Source: Bacteroidaceae bacterium (GTDB taxonomy: Bacteria; Bacteroidota; Bacteroidia; Bacteroidales; Bacteroidaceae). From it: a stretch of DNA of 64,000 nt. Positions within the stretch are counted from its first letter, which is position 1, and every line of letters starts with the position of its first letter. A model generated the notes under the pieces. It was given only the letters and a program-made list of their open reading frames with translations, did no database searches and was not told the DNA's origin. A program made the position numbers and the translations under genes. Positions 57,615-64,000 of the stretch are shown one piece after another. The stretch covers positions 1 through 64,000 of the forward strand of contig JAGAQY010000049.1 of NCBI GenBank assembly GCA_017622495.1, given 5' to 3'.

Positions 57615-58016
57615 ATGAAGAAAGTATTATTGGCTCTTGTAGCTGTAGCAGCACTCACCATCACATCATGCTGCAACAAGAAGGCAAAAGAAACCACTTG
57701 CGATAAGGCAAATACCGAATGTGTTGCCGAAAAAGGCTGCCAGAAAGCTTGCGAGAAGGCTTGCGAAATGCCCGACTCTTGCAAACAGGCCTGCGATAAG
57801 AAGTGTGAGAAGCAATGCGACAAGGCTTGCGACAAGAGCGAGTGCAAGGATAAGTGCGATCAAGCTTGCGATAAGAAATGCGACAAAGCTTGTGAGAAGA
57901 AATGCGACAAGAGCGAATGCAAAGGTGACGCATGCAAGAAAGAATGCGACAAGGCTGAAGCTCAGTGCGAAAAGGCATGCGAGAAGGCTTGTGACAAAGC
58001 TTGCGAGAACAAGTAA
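57615..58016 (+). CDS. Cysteine-rich repetitive lipoprotein
   Basis: A 133-aa lipoprotein: signal MKKVLLALVAVAALTITSCC with the lipobox cysteine at residue 19. I count 25 cysteines. After about residue 28 the protein is a run of degenerate 4-residue steps such as CDKACEKKCDK and CKQACDKKCEKQCDK, almost only C, K, D, E, A and Q. The pattern is low-complexity, charged and likely helical if reduced, or metal-loaded or disulfide-linked if not. The family is not recognised; metal binding or redox buffering are guesses. It is transcribed from its own promoter, divergent from mtaB, and has a strong terminator, so expression as a single small gene seems real. Confidence 0.82.
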   Translation: MKKVLLALVAVAALTITSCCNKKAKETTCDKANTECVAEKGCQKACEKACEMPDSCKQACDKKCEKQCDKACDKSECKDKCDQACDKKCDKACEKKCDKSECKGDACKKECDKAEAQCEKACEKACDKACENK

Positions 58017-58039
58017 GACCTTACAACTATACTTAATAT

Positions 58040-58067
58040 GGGATACCCGATTAGGGTATCCCTTTTT
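58040..58067 (+). terminator. Terminator after the cysteine-rich gene
   Basis: GGGATACCC and GGGTATCCC form a 9-bp stem around GATTA, followed by TTTTT. Confidence 0.88.
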
Positions 58068-58070
58068 ATT

Positions 58071-58212
58071 TGGGTGTAGAGTATTGAGTTTAGTGTGTAG
58101 AGTGTAGAGTGTAGGGGTTAGAGTGTAGAGTTTAGAGTCTTCGTTATCGTGAACATACAGTCAAAGGCAATCTTGCCCCTGTTTTAATTTTTTACTTTTA
58201 ATTTTAAATTCC
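58071..58212. repeat. Variable repeat tract before the ribosomal gene terminator
   Basis: Bases 58074-58138 repeat GTGTAGAGTTTAGAGT words. After a middle with AAAGGCAATCTTGCCCC, bases 58180-58212 repeat TTTTAATTTTTACTTTTAA words. The two sides are not clear complements, so it may be a decayed element. Confidence 0.45.
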
Positions 58213-58236
58213 AAAAGTTTTCGCCTGGCTGCATAT

Positions 58237-58270
58237 AAAAAGGGCCGAATCATAAGATTCAGCCCTTTTT
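58237..58270 (-). terminator. Terminator of the rpsF-rpsR-rplI operon
   Basis: A hairpin with AAAAAGGGCCGAATC on one side and GATTCAGCCCTTTTT on the other, loop ATAA. It is 20 bp past the rplI stop codon on the minus strand and ends in a T-run when read that way. Confidence 0.88.
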
Positions 58271-58289
58271 ATCTTTGAGAATCGGTCTA

Positions 58290-58742
58290 TTAAGCCTCTT
58301 CCTCAGCAACTACCTCGAAAGGAATCTCTACAGAAACCTCCTTGTGGAGCTTTACGGTAGCGGTGTAAGAACCAACTTCCTTTACTGTGTCCTTTACAAC
58401 GATAGTCTTGCGGTCGATCTCATAACCGAGCTTAGCCAAAGCCTCTGCTATCTGGATGTTGCCAACAGCACCAAAGATGGTACCAGTTGCGCTAACCTTA
58501 GTTGCGATTGTCAATGCTACGGGAGCGAGCTTAGCTGCCAATTCCTCAGCATCAGCCTTAATCTTGGCGAGCTTGTGAGCACGCTGCTTGAGGTTCTCAG
58601 CAAGTACCTTGCGAGCGCTCTCTGATGCGATAACAGCCTTACCTTGAGGAATCAAGTAGTTACGGCCATAACCCTTCTTCACTGAAACGATGTCGTTCTT
58701 GTAGCCCAAACCAGCTACGTCTTCAATTAAAATAAGTTCCAT
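58290..58742 (-). CDS. rplI: 50S ribosomal protein L9
   Basis: A 150-aa ribosomal protein, normal length. The N-terminal globular domain is clear (MELILIEDVAGLGYKNDIVSV then GYGRNYLIPQGKA), followed by the long connecting helix and the C-terminal rRNA-binding domain. It is third in rpsF-rpsR-rplI, 19 bp after rpsR, and followed by a strong terminator. Confidence 0.98.
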   Translation of the reverse strand: MELILIEDVAGLGYKNDIVSVKKGYGRNYLIPQGKAVIASESARKVLAENLKQRAHKLAKIKADAEELAAKLAPVALTIATKVSATGTIFGAVGNIQIAEALAKLGYEIDRKTIVVKDTVKEVGSYTATVKLHKEVSVEIPFEVVAEEEA

Positions 58743-58761
58743 GCTAAATTCCTCCTTTTAA

Positions 58762-59031
58762 TTATTTCATCATATCAGTTACAAATGGAAGCAATGCCAA
58801 GTGACGGGCACGCTTTACAGCCTGAGCCACACGACGCTGATACTTCAGTGAAGTACCGGTGATGCGACGGGGAAGGATCTTACCCTGCTCGTTAAGGAAC
58901 TTCTTCAAGAACTCGGGATCCTTGTAGTCTACATACTTGATACCGCTCTTCTTGAAACGGCAGTATTTCTTCTTCTTAACATCTACGGTAGGGGGAGTTA
59001 AGTAACGGATTTCACCATTCTGCTGTGCCAT
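58762..59031 (-). CDS. rpsR: 30S ribosomal protein S18
   Basis: An 89-aa ribosomal protein. [40 protein letters not shown] and [12 protein letters not shown] are the standard S18 segments. It forms a heterodimer with S6 in the 30S platform; the gene lies 2 bp after rpsF. Confidence 0.98.
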   Translation of the reverse strand: MAQQNGEIRYLTPPTVDVKKKKYCRFKKSGIKYVDYKDPEFLKKFLNEQGKILPRRITGTSLKYQRRVAQAVKRARHLALLPFVTDMMK

Positions 59032-59033
59032 GA

Positions 59034-59381
59034 TTATGCCTCCTCTGCTTTAGCTTGTTTAACACTTCTTCTCTTAGCTGCGTACTCAGCTGCATACTTG
59101 TCAAGCTTAACAGTGATGTAACGGATTACGCGCTCGTCACGACGGAAGTTCAACTCCAACTTCTCAATTACTGTGGGTTCAGCCTTGAACTCGAGCAACT
59201 GATAAAAGCCTGTTGACTTCTTCTCAATCGGGTATGCCAATTTCTTCATACCCCAGTTCTCTTCATTGATAATCTCGGCGCCTTCGGCAGCAAGAATACC
59301 CTTGAATTTCTCTACCGCTTCCTTCATCTGAACATCAGATAAAACGGGAGTCAAAATGAAAACGGTTTCGTACTGATTCAT
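59034..59381 (-). CDS. rpsF: 30S ribosomal protein S6
   Basis: A 115-aa ribosomal protein. [40 protein letters not shown] and the final [14 protein letters not shown] strand are diagnostic. It is the first gene of the operon. The region upstream has repeated hairpin units (59435-59690) rather than a clear S6:S18-binding leader. Confidence 0.98.
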   Translation of the reverse strand: MNQYETVFILTPVLSDVQMKEAVEKFKGILAAEGAEIINEENWGMKKLAYPIEKKSTGFYQLLEFKAEPTVIEKLELNFRRDERVIRYITVKLDKYAAEYAAKRRSVKQAKAEEA

Positions 59382-59434
59382 ACTCTGTTTAGTTAATTAA
59401 TAAATTATTTTTTTTGAAATCGGCTGCAAAATTA

Positions 59435-59690
59435 GTGCAAACCGAGCGAAAAAACAAATTTTATTTGATTTTTTCCGAGGTGCAGCCTAATTTCTGCTCA
59501 CGCAGTGAGTTAGAGGTAGTGCAAATCGAACGAAATACCAAATTTCAACGAGTGAAAATAGAGAAAAAGCTTATTTTTTCTTTATTGAGCGAGGCCGAAA
59601 TTCAACGAAGTTAAATTTATTTGGACATTTCTGAGATGCATTCTACTTTCTGCTTGCGAAAGCAAGTTGAAAGGCAGTGCAAACCGAGCG
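59435..59690. repeat. Repeated hairpin units upstream of rpsF
   Basis: GTGCAAACCGAGCG occurs at 59435-59448 and 59677-59690, with a two-mismatch copy at 59519-59532. Before the second and third copies are related units of about 55 nt whose central hairpins differ in sequence but keep pairing: CTCACGCAGTGAG in one and CTTGCGAAAGCAAG in the other. The 327-bp gap has no gene. Similar GTGCAAACCGAGCG units are familiar to me from Bacteroides intergenic regions. Confidence 0.65.
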
Positions 59691-59708
59691 GAAAAACAAA
59701 ATTACGTC

Positions 59709-60512
59709 CTATCCCTTCAACCATGAATACTTGGCTACACTATATATAGGAATAAAGGGAATGATGATTGGAGTCTTCTTGATGTAGGTCTGAAAATCGG
59801 GATCGTCACCATACGCTTCGGCTTGGCGCAACTCGAGACGACGCGCACCGCTGAACATCACGTATACTATGCCAACATAGCCCAACGCCGCGATGAGCCA
59901 CTGCCCTACCGTGCAACAAGATCCTATACATACGATGAAGCTGCCGGTCCACATCAGTACCTCACCGAAGTAATTGGGACAACGCACCAGTCGATACAGA
60001 CCCGTATCTACATATCGGCTGGGATTGACCTTCTTAGCTGCACTCTTCTGCGCATCGGCAACCATCTCTATGACTACGCCGACGGCTGCTATAATAGCAC
60101 CAATCCACATCCAGCACTCACTTACAGGGAGCCCAGCACGAAGGTTGTAGAGATGGAAGGTCACAGGACTCACCTGGCCCACATAGAGCAGGGCACACGA
60201 TATCCATATCATAAACATTACAAACAATGGCTTTTTCGCTGTATTGTCGGGCTGATAAAGAATCTTCTTATAGGAGGCTGAACGCTTTTCCCTGAGAAGG
60301 AGAAAAAGACCGAGCCTGATGCCATAGACGAACAGTACGGCGCATAGCAGCAGTGCAGGCCAAGTGATGACATCGCGGAAGATGATGGCTGCAGCTAACG
60401 AAAGTGCCGAAATAGCAAATCCGTAGCCGATGCTAAAGAAGTAGATGAAATACACCCAACCCACAGCCGAAATAGCAAAGGATATAGCCAATAAAATGTA
60501 AAGATAGTTCAT
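59709..60512 (-). CDS. DUF1295/steroid 5-alpha-reductase-like membrane protein
   Basis: A 267-aa inner-membrane protein with about seven hydrophobic segments. The C-terminal signature NPSRYVDTGLYRLVRCPNYFGEVLMW is typical of DUF1295 proteins, related to steroid 5-alpha-reductases and isoprenylcysteine methyltransferases. SAM- or NADPH-dependent modification of a lipid is a family-based guess. It lies 40 bp after the HU-LysM gene on the same strand and may be co-transcribed. Confidence 0.85.
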   Translation of the reverse strand: MNYLYILLAISFAISAVGWVYFIYFFSIGYGFAISALSLAAAIIFRDVITWPALLLCAVLFVYGIRLGLFLLLREKRSASYKKILYQPDNTAKKPLFVMFMIWISCALLYVGQVSPVTFHLYNLRAGLPVSECWMWIGAIIAAVGVVIEMVADAQKSAAKKVNPSRYVDTGLYRLVRCPNYFGEVLMWTGSFIVCIGSCCTVGQWLIAALGYVGIVYVMFSGARRLELRQAEAYGDDPDFQTYIKKTPIIIPFIPIYSVAKYSWLKG

Positions 60513-60552
60513 AATATTAGTTTTTGTCTATTCATTTTATGTAACGCTTTTT

Positions 60553-62076
60553 TCATTCTGTTGGTTTATCCTTCAAGACTGGAATGTTTATCATCTGCCC
60601 TATGGCTACATTATTATAGTCTTTCATCCAATTGTACTTGACGATATAAGGCCATAGGCGCTTGTCGCCATAATATTTCTTAGCCAATTGGATGATAGTC
60701 TCACCGCTCTTGAGTTGGTGGGTTACCAGTGTGCCTTCGATTCTATAATCAACGGTGTCGGCCGGAGTTATGTCTTTAATGGTTTTGGCCGCAAGTGATT
60801 CGGTGATGGTGACAACACAGAAAAGGGGATCGGCAGCAGGCTTAACCGTAGTTGCAGATTGACCTGAGGGTTTCTCGGGTTGAGATGGCGTAACCTTGGG
60901 TTGGGAAGTCTGCGCTTGGGCCTGCTGTGCATCGGCAGAGTCGATAAGAGGCTTGACAGGCTCCTTCTTCCCGGTTGGCAACTGGGGGGATACTTTCGGC
61001 TCGTCATTCCACTCCATACCCAGTTCTTCCTCAAGATTAGGATTAACCATCATCTCGCCATATTCATCCATATTATTATTAAAGGAACGTTCTTCGGGCG
61101 TATGGAAATAGTAATTCCTCAGGAAGAATACCGCTACTAGAAGAAGTAGTACAAGAATGACTGTCCATAGGAAACCATGCTTTTTCTTTGCCTCGGGCTT
61201 AGAGTGGTTAGGTTTTTTGGCTGTTTCCTCGGCTATAGGAATCGTAGGCTCAGCAGTTTGCTGCTCAACATGTTCTGTCTTGTTTTCCTCTACCGAGTTT
61301 TCTACAGTATCTTTTGACGGTCCTGCGGCAGGTTCAACTATAGGCTCTTCTATGGGTCCTGTCACTGATTCTTCATCAGGACTCGTCTCAGGCTCTTCCA
61401 TTACCGCATTTGCAGGTTCCTCAAGAGCCTCAGAGCCCTTTACCTCTTCTTCACACTCTTCTACAGACACTACGGTGTCGAATGGTTCGGTTGTTTCCGT
61501 TGTTTCCGTTGCCTGCGGCCCAGAGATTATTACAACCTCTTCGGCTATCACCTCACCTGCAGATCGCTCTTCATCTAATTCTTCAATCTCGGGCGATGAG
61601 GGTGAATCGCAGGGTGTAGTTTTTGTTGCAATCTCATGAGGTTCGTCGGCAACCAGAACAGCTATATTGAGAGCGTTCACTTCGGCGTTTTCGACCATAT
61701 CATCGGCCTCGTCGGCAAGGTCGCCAGAAGTAACCGGTTCGTCATCGGAAGGATATCCATCGTTAAGTTCGGTAGGCTCAAAGTGAGCGAACGGACGGTT
61801 AACAAGTTCCTTCATGGCACTCTCGGGCGTAAAGGTCACCTTACGATGTCCCTTGATAGTGATGCGCTCACCTGTATTTACATCTATGCTGCCACGATCG
61901 CTTACTTCTTGGAGCTTAAATGTACCGAGTCCCTTGATCTTTACCAGGTTGTCGTCCTGTAAACCCTTTTCGATGGCTTCGACAAAGGCATGCATAAAGT
62001 TGTCAGCCACATCACGGGGTAATCCGCTCTTTGAAGCCAATTCATCGGCTATATTGCTCAGTGAAATCTTTCGCAT
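60553..62076 (-). CDS. HU domain - membrane helix - LysM fusion protein
   Basis: A 507-aa protein of unusual layout. Residues 1-95 are an HU/IHF-type DNA-binding domain (FVEAIEKGLQDDNLVKIKGL, GTFKLQEVSDRGS, ERITIKGHRKVTF). Residues 100-285 are acidic, rich in E, P, T and S, probably disordered. Residues 286-300 are basic (KKPNHSKPEAKKKH), then a single membrane helix (301-319, FLWTVILVLLLLVAVFF). Residues 325-445 are a linker and 450-500 a LysM domain (HQLKSGETIIQLAKKYYGDK, GQMINIPVL). By the positive-inside rule the HU domain is cytoplasmic and LysM periplasmic, which would connect the nucleoid to peptidoglycan. It follows a normal HU gene by 9 bp. Confidence 0.88.
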   Translation of the reverse strand: MRKISLSNIADELASKSGLPRDVADNFMHAFVEAIEKGLQDDNLVKIKGLGTFKLQEVSDRGSIDVNTGERITIKGHRKVTFTPESAMKELVNRPFAHFEPTELNDGYPSDDEPVTSGDLADEADDMVENAEVNALNIAVLVADEPHEIATKTTPCDSPSSPEIEELDEERSAGEVIAEEVVIISGPQATETTETTEPFDTVVSVEECEEEVKGSEALEEPANAVMEEPETSPDEESVTGPIEEPIVEPAAGPSKDTVENSVEENKTEHVEQQTAEPTIPIAEETAKKPNHSKPEAKKKHGFLWTVILVLLLLVAVFFLRNYYFHTPEERSFNNNMDEYGEMMVNPNLEEELGMEWNDEPKVSPQLPTGKKEPVKPLIDSADAQQAQAQTSQPKVTPSQPEKPSGQSATTVKPAADPLFCVVTITESLAAKTIKDITPADTVDYRIEGTLVTHQLKSGETIIQLAKKYYGDKRLWPYIVKYNWMKDYNNVAIGQMINIPVLKDKPTE

Positions 62077-62085
62077 AGTGTGGGA

Positions 62086-62379
62086 TTATTCGGCATTAAA
62101 CTTCTCTTTCAACACATTGCTTTGCTTGAACGCAAGCACCAGTTTGGGAGGAATGAGGTAGCGCTTCCCCGTCGTAGGATTCACGGAGATGCGTTCCATC
62201 TTTTTCTTCACCTCAAAGGTTCCAAAAGAGGATATGTTGACTACGTCATTCTGTTGAAAATGCTCTTCAAGTATTTTGATAGCATCATTTATCAACTGGG
62301 TAGTAGCACCAGTAGTCTGGTTGGTCTGTTTAGACAACTCATTGACAAATTCCTTGTTGTTCATTGGTTGGTCTTTCAT
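62086..62379 (-). CDS. HU family DNA-binding protein
   Basis: A 97-aa HU/IHF-type protein: MKDQPMNNKEFVNELSKQTN, then VVNISSFGTFEVKKKMERIS and NPTTGKRYLIPPKLVLAFK, where the beta-arm has an unusual YLIPP in place of the common IPA. It is longer by a few N-terminal residues than standard HU; a start at M6 is possible. It precedes the HU-LysM gene by 9 bp on the same strand, so the two HU-domain proteins are probably made together and might pair. Confidence 0.92.
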   Translation of the reverse strand: MKDQPMNNKEFVNELSKQTNQTTGATTQLINDAIKILEEHFQQNDVVNISSFGTFEVKKKMERISVNPTTGKRYLIPPKLVLAFKQSNVLKEKFNAE

Positions 62380-62509
62380 TTATGAGTTCAGAAGTCAGAA
62401 ATTCAGACGTTTCGATTATGCCTATACTTGGATTATCCAAGATCAACGAAGCACTTGGCTTGTTTCGGAGTAGTCTGTTCACTGTTGCTCTGCTCGTAGT
62501 TCATTATAA

Positions 62510-63868
62510 TTACTTTTTGGAGGCTATCTTTCCATACAAGTCAAATTCGTCAGCTCCCGTAATCTCTACCATGTAAAAATGGCCTACCTCCACAGCGTTG
62601 TCATTTTTCAAGAGCAGTACTTCAGGGTCTACCTCAGGGGAATCATACTGGGTGCGGCCGATATAGTACTCGCCTTCTTCGCGGTCGATAACAATCTGCA
62701 TCGTTTGCCCGATGTGCGACGCGCTCACCTCCTCAGCAATACGTTGCTGCACTCGCATCAGGCGATCGAGGCGGGTTTGCTTTACATTATCATCGATATC
62801 GTCTACGTAGTTCTCGGCAGCATATGTACCCTCCTCTTCGGAATAGGCAAAGGCTCCCATGCGTTCGAAACGCATATCCTTGGTAAACTGTAGCAATTCC
62901 TCAAATTCATCTTCGGTCTCTCCTGGGAAACCAACCATGAGCGTGGTGCGAAGATAGATACCCGGAACTTCGCGACGTATGGTGCGAAGTAGTTTGATGG
63001 TCTCCTCCTTATTGATATTACGACGCATGCGCTTGAGCACATTGCTGCTCACATGCTGCAGGGCGATATCGAGGTATTTGCACACATTGTCGCGCTCTCG
63101 CATCACACGGAGAAGATCCATAGGGAAGTGGGTAGGATAGCCATAGTGCAGGCGAACCCATTTTACACCCTCCACATCGGATATACGCTCTACGAGTTGG
63201 GCTATAGACTGGCTCTTGTACAGGTCGACTCCGTAATAGGTGAGATCCTGAGCTATAAGTTGAATCTCTGTGACGCCCTTGCTCACGAGCAGACGAACCT
63301 CATCGACAATCTCATCCATGGGGCGGCTCACATGCCGACCGGTAATGATGGGTATCGCACAATAAGCACAAGTGCGGTCGCATCCCTCGGAAATCTTCAC
63401 GTAAGCATAGTGTCGAGGCGTGGTCTGGACTCTATCAATGAAAGAGGCCTCCCCTATCCCATCACGAAGAGGACAACTTGCCTCAGCAGTGTCTGAATCG
63501 ACTTCAGCGGAACGGGCCAAGTCATCAACCAATTGTGCCCAATCAAACTTACCGTAATACTTGTCTACTTGGGGAATCTCGTCGCTAAGTTCAGCCATGT
63601 AGCGTTCAGAGAGGCATCCCATGACGAACACCTTACGAACTCGCCTGCGAGCTTTCAGATCGCATACCTCGAGAATCATGTTGATGGATTCTTCTTTAGC
63701 ATCGCCGATGAATCCACAGGTATTAATAACGACAATCTCTCCATTCACCTTGTCTGGATTATGACGGAGAGTATACCCGTTTTCCTCAAGGAGTTTCATC
63801 AGTTTCTCCGAATCTACCAGATTCTTGGAACAACCGAGCGTGATAACGTCTATTCTGTTTTTTATCAT
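62510..63868 (-). CDS. rimO: Ribosomal protein S12 methylthiotransferase RimO
   Basis: A 452-aa radical SAM methylthiotransferase. N-terminal cluster cysteines are in TLGCSKNLVDSE, VINTCGFIGDAKEE and VMGCLSERY. The radical SAM motif is GCDRTCAYCAIPIITGRH. The C-terminal TRAM domain ends the protein. It modifies an aspartate of ribosomal protein S12. CSKNLVDSE and GFIGDAKEESI separate RimO from MiaB and MtaB. It lies downstream of ftsY on the same strand, a frequent order in Bacteroidetes. Confidence 0.95.
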   Translation of the reverse strand: MIKNRIDVITLGCSKNLVDSEKLMKLLEENGYTLRHNPDKVNGEIVVINTCGFIGDAKEESINMILEVCDLKARRRVRKVFVMGCLSERYMAELSDEIPQVDKYYGKFDWAQLVDDLARSAEVDSDTAEASCPLRDGIGEASFIDRVQTTPRHYAYVKISEGCDRTCAYCAIPIITGRHVSRPMDEIVDEVRLLVSKGVTEIQLIAQDLTYYGVDLYKSQSIAQLVERISDVEGVKWVRLHYGYPTHFPMDLLRVMRERDNVCKYLDIALQHVSSNVLKRMRRNINKEETIKLLRTIRREVPGIYLRTTLMVGFPGETEDEFEELLQFTKDMRFERMGAFAYSEEEGTYAAENYVDDIDDNVKQTRLDRLMRVQQRIAEEVSASHIGQTMQIVIDREEGEYYIGRTQYDSPEVDPEVLLLKNDNAVEVGHFYMVEITGADEFDLYGKIASKK

Positions 63869-63880
63869 TCTTTAGTTTGT

Positions 63881-63955
63881 CAAGCCACAGACTGGACAGA
63901 ATCACACTGACACTCTTTCAATCCGAGTAATCCGTACAATCTGTAGTCTTTGATT
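63881..63955. repeat. Variable-arm repeat tract between ftsY and rimO
   Basis: CCACAGACTGGACAGAATCACACTG-like words lie on one side, and AATCCGAGTAATCCGTACAATCTGTAG words on the other, partly complementary. The words match those at 56079-56166. Confidence 0.5.
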
Positions 63956-63957
63956 CT

Positions 63958-64000
63958 TTAGAAAAGTGAATCTACAAATTCCTTCTTATTGAAAGGCTGG
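63958..64000 (-). CDS. ftsY: Signal recognition particle receptor FtsY (C-terminal end only)
   Basis: The window edge cuts this gene. The last 13 codons read QPFNKKEFVDSLF and a stop (TAA complement at 63958-63960). FxxxxFVDSLF is the usual end of FtsY in Bacteroidetes, and ftsY is commonly followed by rimO. Only this tail is visible, so the call depends on that and on gene order. Confidence 0.65.
   Translation of the reverse strand, partial: QPFNKKEFVDSLF

Noticed and set aside
57661-58107. Other open frames across the cysteine-rich gene on both strands
   Set aside because: They result from the 12-base periodicity of the CxxxC repeats. Only the frame at 57615 has a lipoprotein signal, promoter and terminator.

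Overview
The window looks like a chromosomal segment of a gut-type Bacteroidales bacterium (Bacteroides/Prevotella-like; genus not resolved). Evidence: promoters fit the Bacteroidetes pattern TTTG - about 19-20 nt - TAnnTTTG (before gcvT the fit is exact); Shine-Dalgarno sequences are weak or absent; and the gene families are typical of the order (split GcvPA/GcvPB, an EF-G2-type paralog, C10 peptidase, 6-bladed beta-propeller lipoproteins, HU-HIG and HU-LysM proteins, BlaI/BlaR1 with a TonB tail). No rRNA or tRNA gene was found.

Layout. 0.4-5.3 kb: glycine cleavage genes gcvT-gcvH-gcvPA-gcvPB. 5.4-9.5 kb: a large secreted GH2 beta-galactosidase (minus). 9.8-14.9 kb: pyruvate formate-lyase, its activase, cutC and a transglutaminase-like protein. 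15.0-20.5 kb: EF-G2 paralog (minus), an AspT/YidE-type transporter, a C10 cysteine protease (minus). 20.6-29.1 kb: an accessory, partly AT-rich island with a PH-domain gene, gene remnants, a candidate small RNA, a miniature CRISPR locus, a HU-HIG cassette bounded by inverted repeats, a retropepsin-like protease and an AlbA_2/Schlafen-type regulator. 29.1-32.8 kb: alpha-L-rhamnosidase and hemW. 32.8-48.7 kb: a membrane TPR/HTH regulator plus four beta-propeller lipoproteins, three of them in one run with an RND efflux system (adaptor, permease, TolC, second permease). 48.8-53.6 kb: blaI-blaR1 and an FtsX-type permease. 53.9-57.5 kb: DUF362 ferredoxin protein, a glycosyltransferase and mtaB. 57.6-64.0 kb: a very cysteine-rich lipoprotein, rpsF-rpsR-rplI, a DUF1295 methyltransferase-like protein, a HU-TM-LysM protein, a HU protein, rimO and the end of ftsY.

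The most interesting unit is at 21.9-23.65 kb: a 472-aa RuvC/zinc-ribbon nuclease of the Cas12f/TnpB kind (D271, E368, D456), then about 100 nt with three hairpins and a stretch complementary to the CRISPR repeat (a tracrRNA), then an array of three 37-nt repeats and two spacers of 27 and 29 nt, closed by a 17-bp terminator hairpin. No cas1, cas2 or other cas gene is in the window. This is the layout of a stand-alone type V-F/V-U miniature CRISPR-Cas system.

The second theme is a family of odd repeat elements across the window. Each has a left arm made of a short word repeated imperfectly, a middle section, and a right arm that is the inverted complement of the left. The word differs at each locus, but middle sections share pieces such as CCGGATGG or GGTCGACGCCCGAAGGGGCC. 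Most are intergenic, but two lie in frame inside gcvPB, one tract lies inside hemW, and others form the last codons of the rhamnosidase and blaI genes. I do not recognise a named family for them.
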